Below, in pieces: positions 45,221 through 54,156 of a DNA stretch of 64,000 nucleotides. The first letter of the stretch is position 1. Each line of letters begins with the position of its first letter. Position numbers and translations under genes: made by a program. Source of the stretch: JAKZVK01 sp965248255 (lineage in GTDB: Bacteria > Acidobacteriota > Terriglobia > Bryobacterales > UBA6623); NCBI GenBank assembly GCA_965248255.1, contig CBDFIW010000002.1:1054001-1118000 (forward strand), written 5' to 3'. The notes beneath the pieces are model-generated. The model made no database searches, was not told the DNA's origin, and saw nothing but the letters and a program-made list of their open reading frames with translations.

Positions 45221-47044
45221 ATGAGCTTTTTTCAGATCCATCGCAGAAGATTTCTGGAGCTCCTCGGCACTACTCTGGCGGCAGCGGGACAGACGCTCCG
45301 ACGGGCGCGGGCGCAGAGCGCCTCGAAACCGCAAAGAGCAGGCAACCCAAAGGCTTCCGTTCTCTTGGCGGACATGAGTCAGTGCCTGCCCGCAACCGCT
45401 CTTTCAACCCGCAGAAGGAAACATCACTGGCAAATGCTAGACTACGAAACCGCGGCGGGGAAAGGGGTGATGATCAGCGCGGGCCTGGAGACTCAGGCTC
45501 CTGATGTGACTCTTCCCCTGAATCGGCAAGGGTGGCACGCCATCTACCTGGGAATCTGGCAGGCAGGACAGAGCGCCGGAGGGTATGCCCGAAGCACTCA
45601 AGGGGGGCAGACCGTCGGCGCCGTCAAATTCAAACTCAATACGGACCCCTGCTTTACGCTCTTTCGGAGGGAGCAACCGGGTCACTCCACTCTCGAAGAG
45701 GCTTTCTGGAAATACGCCGACCTGACCGGCCAAGACCTCATCATCGGTCAGCTCAAGGAAGGGTTCCACAACGACTCTTCTCTGGCCTACGTGCGGCTCG
45801 AACCTCTCGGACCCCAACAGGTCGAGGAAGTGCAACGCGACAGGGCTCGCGAAGACACCAAGAAGCTGATCGCCACCAATGACCATTGGGGCGTCTTTGC
45901 TCGGGGCCGGATCACCACCGAGGAAGGCATCTTGCAGCACGTCGAGCTCTACAGGAACACTGACTTCAAAAAAATCTTCTGGGAGGTCGGTTGCGGCTGG
46001 CTCGGCGGTTGGGGCGGTGAAGGGAAACTTTACGCGGAAGGGGTCGAGGATTTCCCTCGAGCCGTGGACCGAAACATTGCCGAGAGCATCGAGATCCTCC
46101 ATGGCAAGGGCATTAATACGATCAAGACCGCCATGGACCACGCGCATCGCATCGGCCTAGAGTTCCATGTGAGCCAGCGCACCCAGATGTTTCAGATGGC
46201 TCCTCCTTATGAGGAGGTCTACTCGACCGAATTCTACGGGCAGCATCCCGAACTGCGGCAGATCGACCGTGACGGAACGATCATCACTGGTTTGAGCTAT
46301 GCCTATCCCGAGGTACGAAAGCATCACATCTCTTTCTTTGAAAAGGCGGCGTCATTGGGCGCCGACGGCGTCGTGATTATCTATCCCCGGAAGGGACCGT
46401 ATCTGCTCTACGAACCGCCGCTCGTCGAAGGCTACAAGAAACGATTCGGTGTGGACCCGAGGGAGATCGACGAAAGGAACGAGCGCTGGCTTCGCTACCG
46501 CGCAAGCTTCATGACGCAGTATATGCGGGAAGTCCGGGAAGCGATGAACAAGGTCGGCGAAAAGCTGGGCAAAAGGCTGCAGGTCTCGGCGATCATCAAT
46601 CAAACCCAGGAGGACGACCTTTTCATGGCACTCGATCCCGAGACGTGGGTCAAAGAGGGCCTCGTTGACAACCTCATCCCGCTTTTCTACCCCAGCACCA
46701 CGGTCGACTCCCACACTCGGTATATCAAGCACCTGGCCCGGATCACGCGGGGAAGCCCGTGCAAGGTCTACCCCAATGTCATGCCGCGCCACATGCCTAC
46801 TGAGGAATACCGGATGAAGGCGCTCGCTTACTATGACGCCGGAGCGGATGGCCTTCTTTTCTGGGACACTTACCAACGAAACGACGCCACGTCCCAATGG
46901 CCTACGCTAAGACGGTTCGGCCATTTGGATGAATTGCGAGCCTGGACCGAGACCGACGAGCATGAAGAAGAGCCTCGTCTCGTCCCACTCTTGAGCTTGG
47001 CCGGTCACACGATGACGAGTTACTCTCCCTACCGCGGGGGTTAG
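45221..47044 (+). CDS. Secreted TIM-barrel-like protein, possible glycoside-hydrolase relative
   Basis: 607 residues. The leader MSFFQIHRRRFLELLGTTLA has a twin-arginine motif. The first 230 residues are beta-rich. From about residue 290 the pattern is of a barrel enzyme: IEILHGKGINTIKTAMDHAH, LEFHVSQRTQMFQMAPPYEE, a stretch DADGVVIIYPRKGP-like, and YYDAGADGLLFWDTYQRND near the end. This order recalls GHL10-type and related glycosyl-hydrolase-like proteins, but I cannot assign a family or catalytic pair with confidence. The gene follows the aldo/keto reductase and precedes a solute symporter, so it could release a sugar acid or sugar outside the cytoplasm. Confidence 0.65.
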   Translation: MSFFQIHRRRFLELLGTTLAAAGQTLRRARAQSASKPQRAGNPKASVLLADMSQCLPATALSTRRRKHHWQMLDYETAAGKGVMISAGLETQAPDVTLPLNRQGWHAIYLGIWQAGQSAGGYARSTQGGQTVGAVKFKLNTDPCFTLFRREQPGHSTLEEAFWKYADLTGQDLIIGQLKEGFHNDSSLAYVRLEPLGPQQVEEVQRDRAREDTKKLIATNDHWGVFARGRITTEEGILQHVELYRNTDFKKIFWEVGCGWLGGWGGEGKLYAEGVEDFPRAVDRNIAESIEILHGKGINTIKTAMDHAHRIGLEFHVSQRTQMFQMAPPYEEVYSTEFYGQHPELRQIDRDGTIITGLSYAYPEVRKHHISFFEKAASLGADGVVIIYPRKGPYLLYEPPLVEGYKKRFGVDPREIDERNERWLRYRASFMTQYMREVREAMNKVGEKLGKRLQVSAIINQTQEDDLFMALDPETWVKEGLVDNLIPLFYPSTTVDSHTRYIKHLARITRGSPCKVYPNVMPRHMPTEEYRMKALAYYDAGADGLLFWDTYQRNDATSQWPTLRRFGHLDELRAWTETDEHEEEPRLVPLLSLAGHTMTSYSPYRGG

Positions 47045-47059
47045 CCTCTTGTTGAGGCT
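47043..47059. terminator. Possible terminator hairpin after the TIM-barrel gene
   Basis: AGCCTC-TTGTT-GAGGCT begins in the stop codon region. There is no T run after it on the plus strand, so termination efficiency is doubtful. Confidence 0.4.
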
Positions 47060-47085
47060 CACAAAACACTGTGACCTTGGAAGAC

Positions 47086-47105
47086 GGGCACGGCATGCCG
47101 TGCCC
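47086..47105. repeat. Perfect 20-bp palindrome
   Basis: GGGCACGGCATGCCGTGCCC, followed by CTAC. Same family as the palindromes at 3610 and 45139. Confidence 0.75.
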
Positions 47106-47182
47106 CTACGTGTGAACATGGGTCCTGTCAGCATAATTCCCGGCGGTCAGTAAGATGGCCTACAGAGGATGTTATAAAGGCC

Positions 47183-48679
47183 ATGGCGCCACTTGATTAC
47201 ATTATCATCGCCGTCTACGTGATCGGTGTCACGCTGGTCGGACTGGCTGCTTCCCGGCGCAGGCAGTCTTCCATCTCCGAATATGTTCTCGCGAACCGCC
47301 GGGTGCCGTGGCTGGCCGCCACGGCCTCGATGATCGCCACGGGCATCAGCGCCAAGAGCCTGATCGGGCTGCCCGGGCTTTCGTACACACGAGATCTGAC
47401 CTACGTCCAGATGTACCTCGTGCTGCCCCTGGCGGCTCTGATTGCCGTCGTGGTGTTCCTTCCTTTCTATAGCCGGCTCAAAATCATATCGGCTTACGAG
47501 TACCTCGGCAGGCGGTTCAGTCCGCGAGTGCAGTCGTACGCCAGCTTGATTTTTCAGATCGAGACGGCGTTGACTCTGGGGACGGTCATCGCCGCTCCGA
47601 GTCTGGTTATGTCGGAAGCGACCGGCATCTCCTATAACGCTGCCGTAGCAATCTTGCTCGTAGCCACGCTGCTATACACATCGATTGGCGGCATGAGAGC
47701 GGTGATCTGGACCGACGTCGTGCAGTTCTTCATCTTCGCGATTATTCCCGTGTCCTTGTTGACCTATACGATCTCGCATACGGAAGGGGGGCTCTCGGCT
47801 CTGGTGCAGACCGCGGTCGAGCACAGTAAGTTCCGGACATTCAACTTTTCATTCGATTTCACGGAGGAAATTACCTTCTGGGCGGCGCTGGTGAGCATGA
47901 TCTTTTGGCATGCCGGTAATCAGAGCGTGAATCAAGTGCTGATCCAACGCTACATGTCAACCCCGTCACAGCGTGACAGCCGTCGAACGATCCTGCTGAG
48001 CAGTGTGGGGATACTGGGGCTTTGGGTGACCTTTCTGCTCTTGGGCATAGTGCTCTTCGCGCACAACACCCTGCATCCGGGCAGTGTGCCGCCGGGCACG
48101 CAGCCTGACCGGGTCTTTACCGCCTTCGTCATGGCCGCGCTGCCCACCGGCTTGAAAGGGGCTTTCATTGCCGCGGCGTTTGCTGCGGGCATGTCGACTC
48201 TCAGCTCGATGCTGAACTCGATGGGAACGGTGACTTTGATTGACATCTGGAAGCTGCACTTCTCCGACGGCGCCAGCGAACAGACGTGGATCCGCCGCGC
48301 CCGCCTGCTCACGCTCATGTGGGGCGGCTTCAGCTTCGGCGCAGCTCTTTTCGTCCTGCAGTTCGGAACCGTTATCACCGCCGGTATCAAGCTCGGTAGC
48401 GTGATCACCGGCGCCCTCTTCGGAATGTTTCTCCTCGGCATCTTTGTGAAGCGAGCCGGCGGGAGGAGTGCGGTGGTCGGCTCGATTCTCGGAATAGCAA
48501 GCGTGGTGATAGTCTGGGTCGGCTCAGAGATTTCGTGGTCCTGGTACTGCGGGATCGGGACGGTCGTGACCCTCTTCTCAGGGTATGTCACCAGCTTTCT
48601 TTCACCGGCGACGGGCTGCCCGGAAGACCTCTTGTACGAGGCGCGCCGCGCCTCGGCCAACTCGAAACAGGAAACCTAG
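47183..48679 (+). CDS. Sodium:solute symporter (SSS family)
   Basis: 498 residues with about 13 hydrophobic helices. Landmarks are YVLANRRVPWLAATASMIAT near TM2, GLPGLSYTRDLTYVQMYLVL, YTSIGGMRAVIWTDVVQFFI (the SSS signature region) and GAFIAAAFAAGMSTLSSMLN with the conserved serine-rich sodium-site segment. It probably imports a sugar, sugar acid or similar solute with Na+. Location within the sugar-acid gene set supports a carbohydrate substrate; this is inference. Confidence 0.9.
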   Translation: MAPLDYIIIAVYVIGVTLVGLAASRRRQSSISEYVLANRRVPWLAATASMIATGISAKSLIGLPGLSYTRDLTYVQMYLVLPLAALIAVVVFLPFYSRLKIISAYEYLGRRFSPRVQSYASLIFQIETALTLGTVIAAPSLVMSEATGISYNAAVAILLVATLLYTSIGGMRAVIWTDVVQFFIFAIIPVSLLTYTISHTEGGLSALVQTAVEHSKFRTFNFSFDFTEEITFWAALVSMIFWHAGNQSVNQVLIQRYMSTPSQRDSRRTILLSSVGILGLWVTFLLLGIVLFAHNTLHPGSVPPGTQPDRVFTAFVMAALPTGLKGAFIAAAFAAGMSTLSSMLNSMGTVTLIDIWKLHFSDGASEQTWIRRARLLTLMWGGFSFGAALFVLQFGTVITAGIKLGSVITGALFGMFLLGIFVKRAGGRSAVVGSILGIASVVIVWVGSEISWSWYCGIGTVVTLFSGYVTSFLSPATGCPEDLLYEARRASANSKQET

Positions 48680-48689
48680 AGTGGTAACG

Positions 48690-48890
48690 ATGAAGGCCCC
48701 TCAACCGCCTTTGGGCGGCAGTGCGGATCTGGAACTGATGATCATCGGCGTGACGCGGGTCAACGGACATCTCGACCGGCGGGGGTTCTCAATTGACGGA
48801 GGCTCAACCACTCACGCGGAAGCTAATCTGGACAAGAGTGGGATGACCTGGACCCTCGACACGTCTCGGCTGAAAGCCTTCCTGAGCTGA
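48690..48890 (+). CDS. Possible small protein downstream of the symporter
   Basis: A 66-residue frame from an ATG 10 bp after the symporter gene: MKAPQPPLGGSADLELMIIG, ending in WTLDTSRLKAFLS. Third-position GC is fair but there is no recognised domain and no strong ribosome site. It could be the tail of a lost gene. Low confidence. Confidence 0.3.
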   Translation: MKAPQPPLGGSADLELMIIGVTRVNGHLDRRGFSIDGGSTTHAEANLDKSGMTWTLDTSRLKAFLS

Positions 48891-48976
48891 CCCTGCTGGG
48901 AATCCCGTAGGACCGGACTATCTGTTTATCGGTTCACCCGGCTTCGCGGACCGAGACTGCCTGACTTGTTTTCGAC

Positions 48977-51163
48977 ATGCCAAGTCACACTAAGCGTGCC
49001 GCCACATTCCTCGCGGTCGCCTTCCTTCTCTGGATGGCGTCTCCGCCGGCGAACTGGAGTCAAGAAGGGGTAAGAGGGGCTTCGCGCCGTCGTGATCAGC
49101 TGGAAGATAGGGCGCTGCCCGGGTATGGACGGGCGGAGTTCACCTTTGAAACGACACGTGAGGGGTTTCGGCCGATGGCGTTCGCCGGACCCCTGGCCTA
49201 TCCCGACATGATGCGGCTCTTGCTTCGCCGGTCGGGAGATTTTCGGCGCGAGATCACGGGAAGATTTCGGTTGCGCCGGCGCGCACCGGAGGCGGATCTG
49301 TGGGCGGCGGCATTGCCGGATGTTTTCAAGGTTCGTATTCTCGGTGGTCAAATCGCGATCGTGGACCAGCCCCGGCGCCTTCGGCTTGGAGTGAACACAG
49401 TCCATAATCTGCCCCTGATCATTCGCAATGATCTCTCATCTCCCGTCGACGTGAAAACGATCGCCCGCCCGGCAGGTGTGGGCTCGACTCAACGGTTCAC
49501 TGCCGATCCTGGACTCACTTACGGGACGATCAATCTCCGGCCGACGACCGTTGGTTCCACGCAGCTTACCGTTGACTTCTTTGCGGGAGCGGATGCTCCG
49601 GCCGGAGGGCCTCCGCCGGAAAGTAAGGTTGCCGCGTCCGCGTCCCTCCCACTTGGGGTCGTGGGCTGGGGAACACTGAGACTCAAGACTCCTGAACAAG
49701 GCAAGCCCGTCCACGCCCGTGTTTATGTCACGGGTTCGGATGGACTGAGCTACTCGCCAGCTGGAACCTTGTCACGCATTACTTGGACGTCAGGAGATTA
49801 TTACTACTACAGCAGGGGTGAGCACGAGATCCGGCTTCCGGAAGGTTCGGCCAAGCTGGAGGCTCTGCGGGGGTTTGAATATGAACCGGCAAAGACAACG
49901 GTCGAGATCAGTGCCGGGCGAACATCATCAACTACGCTGGACCTTCGGCGCCTTGTCAATATGGCCAACGAAGGATGGTACAGCGGTGATGTCCATGTTC
50001 ATGTGAACTATAGCTACGACGAGTTCCTGACGCCGCGGGATGTACGCTTGCAGATGCTTGGTGAAGACCTGAATGTACCGAATTTGGTCGTTGCGAATCG
50101 TTCGGGTGCGCACATTCATGACGAGCAATACTTCGAAGGCCGGCCTAACCGTCTCAGTGGGGCCCGCCACATCCTCTCCTGGGGAGAAGAGATGCGTAAT
50201 AAGGCCCTTTACGGTCATCTCTGTTTGATCGGGATCAAGAGTCTGATCAAACCGATCTATACGGGCTTCCCGGGCACTCCTTATCCCTATGACTACCCCG
50301 CCAACTACGAACAGGCTCACGCCACGATCCGCCAGGGAGGCGCGGTGAGCTACGCCCATCCGGCGTGGAACTTTCCCAGTCCTGAGCTTGACTCGATCAG
50401 CGCACGCGAGCTGCCCGTCGATCTAGCTCTGGGGTCGGTTCATGCGATGGACGTACTGAGCAACCAGATGGAGGATTCGTCCACGGACTTCTACTACGCG
50501 CTGTTGAATACCGGCCTGAAGATAGCCATCTCGGCCGGTACGGACAGCTTGCTCTACCGGCGACATCACTGGATCCCGGGTGGCTCGCGAGTCTATGTGT
50601 ATGTCGGCGAACGGTTCGACTACACGACGTGGATTCAGAACTATAAAGTGGGACAAAGCTTCGCCACCAATGGTCCGATCCTTCGTTTCACGGTAAACAG
50701 AAGACGGCCGGGAGCGGAGTTGCATCTTGCCCGGGGCCAGAGGGTGAAAGTGGAGACCTCGGCCGTATCCATTGCGCCAATGGAAACGCTGGAGATCGTG
50801 GCCAATGGAAGGGTCATTGCTTCGGCCGGGGCCGAGGAGCATCGAACCTCAGTGAGCTTGTCGGAGGAGATCGTGCTTGACCAAAGCGCATGGTTGGCGG
50901 CCCGGGTTCGCGGGCCCTACCATCGTTACGTTGTGAACGATGCCTTTCTGTACGCCCATAGCAGTCCGGTATATTGTTACGTCGCCGGCAAGAAGATCCA
51001 CTCCCGGGAAGATGGAATTCTTTTCGTGAACTGGATCGATCAGATCATCACACCGGTGCGTGAACGAGGCAGGTACGAATCCGAGACGCAGCGAGAGAAA
51101 GTGATTACTCTGTTTGAAGAAGCGCGAGCCTACTACGAGGGGGTAGCCCGCGGCGGCGACTGA
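48977..51163 (+). CDS. Secreted PHP/CehA-type metallohydrolase
   Basis: 728 residues. A signal peptide (RAATFLAVAFLLWMASPPAN) is followed by beta domains to about residue 330. The PHP-like part starts WYSGDVHVHVNYSYDEFLTP with the H-x-H metal motif at about residues 344-346, continues with NRSGAHIHDEQYF, GAVSYAHPAWN, and AISAGTDSLLYR, giving the later histidine and aspartate ligands. The C-terminal beta domain (TSAVSIAPMETLEIVANGRV) resembles the tail of CehA/McbA-type hydrolases. It probably hydrolyses an ester or phosphoester outside the cytoplasm. A second member of this type, with a different N-terminal half, is at 12422-15214. Confidence 0.85.
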   Translation: MPSHTKRAATFLAVAFLLWMASPPANWSQEGVRGASRRRDQLEDRALPGYGRAEFTFETTREGFRPMAFAGPLAYPDMMRLLLRRSGDFRREITGRFRLRRRAPEADLWAAALPDVFKVRILGGQIAIVDQPRRLRLGVNTVHNLPLIIRNDLSSPVDVKTIARPAGVGSTQRFTADPGLTYGTINLRPTTVGSTQLTVDFFAGADAPAGGPPPESKVAASASLPLGVVGWGTLRLKTPEQGKPVHARVYVTGSDGLSYSPAGTLSRITWTSGDYYYYSRGEHEIRLPEGSAKLEALRGFEYEPAKTTVEISAGRTSSTTLDLRRLVNMANEGWYSGDVHVHVNYSYDEFLTPRDVRLQMLGEDLNVPNLVVANRSGAHIHDEQYFEGRPNRLSGARHILSWGEEMRNKALYGHLCLIGIKSLIKPIYTGFPGTPYPYDYPANYEQAHATIRQGGAVSYAHPAWNFPSPELDSISARELPVDLALGSVHAMDVLSNQMEDSSTDFYYALLNTGLKIAISAGTDSLLYRRHHWIPGGSRVYVYVGERFDYTTWIQNYKVGQSFATNGPILRFTVNRRRPGAELHLARGQRVKVETSAVSIAPMETLEIVANGRVIASAGAEEHRTSVSLSEEIVLDQSAWLAARVRGPYHRYVVNDAFLYAHSSPVYCYVAGKKIHSREDGILFVNWIDQIITPVRERGRYESETQREKVITLFEEARAYYEGVARGGD

Positions 51164-51337
51164 GGCGGGTGGCCCGAGGACGGTCTAGATAACGGCCGTT
51201 CAAAAGAGAAAAGCACCATGAAAGTCCGAAGCGGGGGTCAGCAGCCTGCAGGATCGCAATCGGAATATGAGGGGGACGTTGAACAGACAGGCCGGGATGA
51301 CTCGATGCTGGGTCGTTAATTCTCCTAGTCAAACAGA
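51164..51337. other. Intergenic region before the tRNA fragment
   Basis: 174 bp. No gene, clear promoter or terminator. This is the last of the chromosome-like sequence before the presumed island edge. Confidence 0.4.
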
Positions 51338-51380
51338 TGGAGCCACGGGTCGGACTCGAACCGACGACCTGTGGTTTACG
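51338..51380 (-). other. 3' half of tRNA-Thr: probable att site at the edge of an integrated island
   Basis: Read on the minus strand this gives the end of the anticodon loop and the right anticodon arm (GTAAACCAC), the variable loop AGGTC, a perfect T arm GTCGGTTCGAGTCCGAC, the acceptor 3' strand CCGTGGC and a CCA-ready end. It agrees with tRNA-Thr genes. The 5' half does not match: the required left anticodon arm GTGGT and a GCCACGG acceptor strand are absent upstream. A tRNA cut at the anticodon loop is the usual signature of tyrosine-recombinase integration. The tRNA 3' end points left, so the chromosome lies to the left and the element to the right. Confidence 0.75.
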
Positions 51381-51383
51381 AAT

Positions 51384-51868
51384 GCGTTGTCAGCCATACC
51401 GCTTGGTACCGTCACGTACCCTAACGTGTTGAATTCTTGTGCTTTCCGGAAGGCGCGCTTCACACGCTGTAGCGCCCTATACCGGCCCGTGCCACCCAGT
51501 TGGTTTGCAATTTGGTTTGCAAACTGAGCCCTCGAATCGCCCCCCCGTTCTGCTCGCGCCGGGCTAGCTAACAGGGAAGCCGGTTGGGCCGATTCCGTCC
51601 ATTGAGGTAGCCAGGAATCCATCCCCGTGGCTACCTAGGTGGCTACCCAAATCCCTGGTTGTCGTCGGCTCGTCTGGTTGAACAGGCCATCGGATCGTGC
51701 TTGCCAGCGCCTTGCCGATCCGGGCACCAGAATTGGAACCCCTCAATGCGACTCCACGAATCAACCGTTCTAAAGGCCCTGGGCGGTCAGCCTCCCAGCC
51801 AATTGCTGACGACGAGCACCAACCCCGTACCCCACCACGCCAAGGCTGCCTGTTTCAATGCATAGGTA
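51384..51868. other. Non-coding region next to the att site, including the left part of the IS110 element
   Basis: 485 bp with no gene that I can support. A minus-strand frame ending LGSHLGSHGDGFLATSMDG could be a scrap of an integrase tail, but this is too weak to call. The exact left end of the IS110 element is not marked by inverted repeats and cannot be placed. Confidence 0.35.
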
Positions 51869-51878
51869 GTGGCGAAGA

Positions 51879-51949
51879 GGAATCCTCCCGGGGGCAAAAT
51901 GCTGAGAACGACCAGCCGGTCGGCTCAGAGCCAATCCCAGGAGGATTCC
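51879..51949 (+). promoter_or_regulatory. Hairpin over the ribosome site of the IS110 transposase; possible part of a guide RNA
   Basis: GGAATCCTCC (51879-51888) is complementary to GGAGGATTCC (51940-51949), which contains the Shine-Dalgarno sequence right before the ATG at 51950. The 51-nt interior forms a second stem with CTGAG and CTCAG arms around GACC-AGCC-GGTC. The long-range pairing would block translation. IS110 elements encode a structured bridge RNA in the non-coding region before the transposase, and this structure may be part of it. Confidence 0.55.
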
Positions 51950-52978
51950 ATGCATGAACTCTACTACATCGGACTCGATGTCCATAAGAAAAGCATCAGC
52001 TTCTGCATCAAAACGCAAGACGGAACCATCGTCGCCCGCGGTCAGGTCGCGGCCACCCGCGCAGCCCTGACCACTTGGGCGTCAGCCCTCGAGCGCCCCT
52101 GGGTGGGCGCGCTCGAAGCCACGCTGTTCACGGGTTGGATTCACGATCACCTCCAGCCCTTCGCGCGCGAGTTGCAAGTCGCGCACCCGGCCATGCTCAA
52201 GGCCATCGCTTGTGGCAAGAAGAAGAACGACCGTCTCGACGCCACCAAGATCAGTGACCTGTTGCGTTGCGACCTGCTGCCACGCTGCTACTTGGCGCCG
52301 CCCGCCCTGCGCGAGTTGCGGCGTGTACTGCGCTATCGCAATCTGCTGCTGGGCGAAGCCGTCCGCATGAAGAACAAGATCAGCGGGCTGCTGATGGAGG
52401 TCGGCGAACCCTACGATGCCCGGCGGCTGCACGGCCGGCGTTATTTCTATTCGTATCTCGACAGCTTGCGTGACACGCCCGAGTCGGTCATCGAACTGCT
52501 CGCCATCACCCGCGGCAGCCTGGAAATGTTCGATCGTTTGCAAGACGAGTTACTGCGCGGCTTGCGGCGCCATCCGCTGCTGCGGGAACGCGTCGAGCGC
52601 TTGCAGTCGATTCGCGGCGTGGGGGAGGTGACGGCGCTGAGTTGGGCGCTGGAGACCGTTGAGCCCGAGCGCTTCGGTTCGGTGGGCCGGCTGGTGAGTT
52701 ACTGCGGGCTATGTGCGGCGCAGCGCGAGTCGGGGGGCAAAACGCAGCGCGGACCGCTGTCGAAGCAACGCAACAAGCATTTGCAGCGGGTGCTGATCGA
52801 GGCGGCGAAACTCGCGCCGCGCTGGAACCCGCAGCTGCACGACGTCCATGAGCGGGAGTTGCAGCGCGGCCCGCGCAATCGCGCGACGTTGGCCGTGGCG
52901 CGCAAGTTGGTGGCATATCTGCGGGCTGTGGACACCAGCGGCCGAGCGTTCGTGCCGCGGGTGGCGGCCGCGGCGTAA
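51950..52978 (+). CDS. IS110-family DEDD transposase
   Basis: 342 residues from the ATG at 51950, which sits after GGAGG; the longer frame upstream has no conserved residues. The RuvC-like N-terminal domain has D in YIGLDVHKKSI, E in GALEATLFTGW and D in NDRLDATKISDL. The C-terminal Transposase_20 domain is LQSIRGVGEVTALSWALETV followed by LVSYCGLCAAQRESGGKTQ, with the conserved serine region. Full length and without stops, so likely functional. IS110 enzymes insert at specific targets with help of an RNA. Confidence 0.92.
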   Translation: MHELYYIGLDVHKKSISFCIKTQDGTIVARGQVAATRAALTTWASALERPWVGALEATLFTGWIHDHLQPFARELQVAHPAMLKAIACGKKKNDRLDATKISDLLRCDLLPRCYLAPPALRELRRVLRYRNLLLGEAVRMKNKISGLLMEVGEPYDARRLHGRRYFYSYLDSLRDTPESVIELLAITRGSLEMFDRLQDELLRGLRRHPLLRERVERLQSIRGVGEVTALSWALETVEPERFGSVGRLVSYCGLCAAQRESGGKTQRGPLSKQRNKHLQRVLIEAAKLAPRWNPQLHDVHERELQRGPRNRATLAVARKLVAYLRAVDTSGRAFVPRVAAAA

Positions 52979-53479
52979 CGAGGAGAATTTACTTTTTTTC
53001 TGTTGCAAGGAGAAACGAAGAGTTTCACCGACGCTGTGCGGTGTCACGAGCTGCCCGCCGGTCCTCGCCTGTGGGGGACTACGCGAAGGGGTTTCCTCGA
53101 GAGTTTACGGGGAAACCTCTGATGCGTCCGTATTGTCTGTTTCGAGGCCGGCGGGCCTGAAAATCCAAACTGAATCTTCCGCGACGGTCCCCCGCCGCTG
53201 AGGTGGGGCGACCCGATGCGCGCACATGGATGTCTGGTCACGTGACTCGTTGACCTTGTGACTTGATTCGCAAAAACGCTCGGGCTGCGAAGCGTCACTG
53301 CTGAACACCGCGCCCCCGCTGACGGGAGGTTCCGGATGACTGCGTCCATCCTTGACAGATACCTATCATGGATGTCCCCCGGCTACCAGGCCCATGGAGT
53401 AGAGGGGGCGGTCTTCAATGTTGAGCTTGTCAAGGAGAAACCCAACCCCTCGGGCAGGCCTCACTGTTTGCGGTCCCAT
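52979..53479. other. Non-coding region after the IS110 transposase
   Basis: 501 bp with no supported gene. The right end of the IS110 element must lie in its first part. A stem GGTTTCC (53090-53096) / GGAAACC (53111-53117) occurs. Frames on both strands lack start signals and coding character. Confidence 0.4.
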
Positions 53480-53962
53480 TCAAGGATTTAGACGAGCCTC
53501 AGACGGTGGAAGCGCGATGTAGTTGTGGGCAACCTTCTTCCACTTGCCATTCTCCTTTGTGAAGACCATGAAGACTTTGGCGAAGGCGGTAACTGTCTTT
53601 TCCCACCCCCTCATCTTGACCCGGACTCGGCGATGTCCCCAGACAAGACCTGTGTCGCCGATGACTTTGTATTCGGTGTTGTAGGGTCTAGCGTTGAAGG
53701 TCTCATAATTCGACCAAGCCCGCCGCTGCCCATCTTGAGTCCGCCTACGGTTACGGACGTTGAAGAACGGATTGACCGCTGTCGTCATGACATGGAAATC
53801 GGCATGCTGGGCGTCGATCATGGCCTGCGGGTTGTCACGGGCATTGATGATCTGGATGTACTGCTCGTAGGCTGCCTGGAGATCCCCCATGTCTCCACTG
53901 AACGCACTGGGCGGAAGCATCAGAACTCCGAGTGCTACGGTGATCCACATCGTTTGTCGCAT
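53480..53962 (-). CDS. Secreted SnoaL/NTF2-like protein
   Basis: 160 residues. Signal peptide MRQTMWITVALGVLMLPPSA with a likely cleavage near FSG. The mature protein has the NTF2-like pattern: a first helix LQAAYEQYIQIINARDNPQA, then HADFHVMTTAVNPFFN, and late strands KVIGDTGLVWGHRRVRVKMR and FAKVFMVFTKENGKWKKVAH. SnoaL-like domains may be enzymes or binding proteins; no catalytic residues can be named. It lies alone in the island-like region, so origin by transfer is possible. Confidence 0.72.
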   Translation of the reverse strand: MRQTMWITVALGVLMLPPSAFSGDMGDLQAAYEQYIQIINARDNPQAMIDAQHADFHVMTTAVNPFFNVRNRRRTQDGQRRAWSNYETFNARPYNTEYKVIGDTGLVWGHRRVRVKMRGWEKTVTAFAKVFMVFTKENGKWKKVAHNYIALPPSEARLNP

Positions 53963-54156
53963 TAGTACCCCTCCTCAGGGTCTACTCTCGGATTCCATAG
54001 TTGGCCTCCGGGATGGCCCCAAGGCTACCTCACCAGCTCCCCTGAAAGCAACGGGCAAAGACGGCAATGACGGTGAACAATCCGATGCCGATTCCCAGGT
54101 GTCGGACGAAAGGACTGGCGATGAGTTCCTCAAGCATCTGGATCTTCCCTGGGCTG
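53963..54156. other. Intergenic region
   Basis: 194 bp. No gene or signal recognised. Confidence 0.35.

Noticed and set aside
51338..51420. A complete tRNA gene on the minus strand
   Set aside because: The T arm and 3' acceptor strand are perfect, but the left anticodon arm, D arm and 5' acceptor strand cannot be formed from the upstream bases.
51564..51764. C-terminal tail of a tyrosine integrase next to the att site
   Set aside because: Only a weak resemblance in a short frame (LGSHLGSH); no R-H-R-Y residues are seen.
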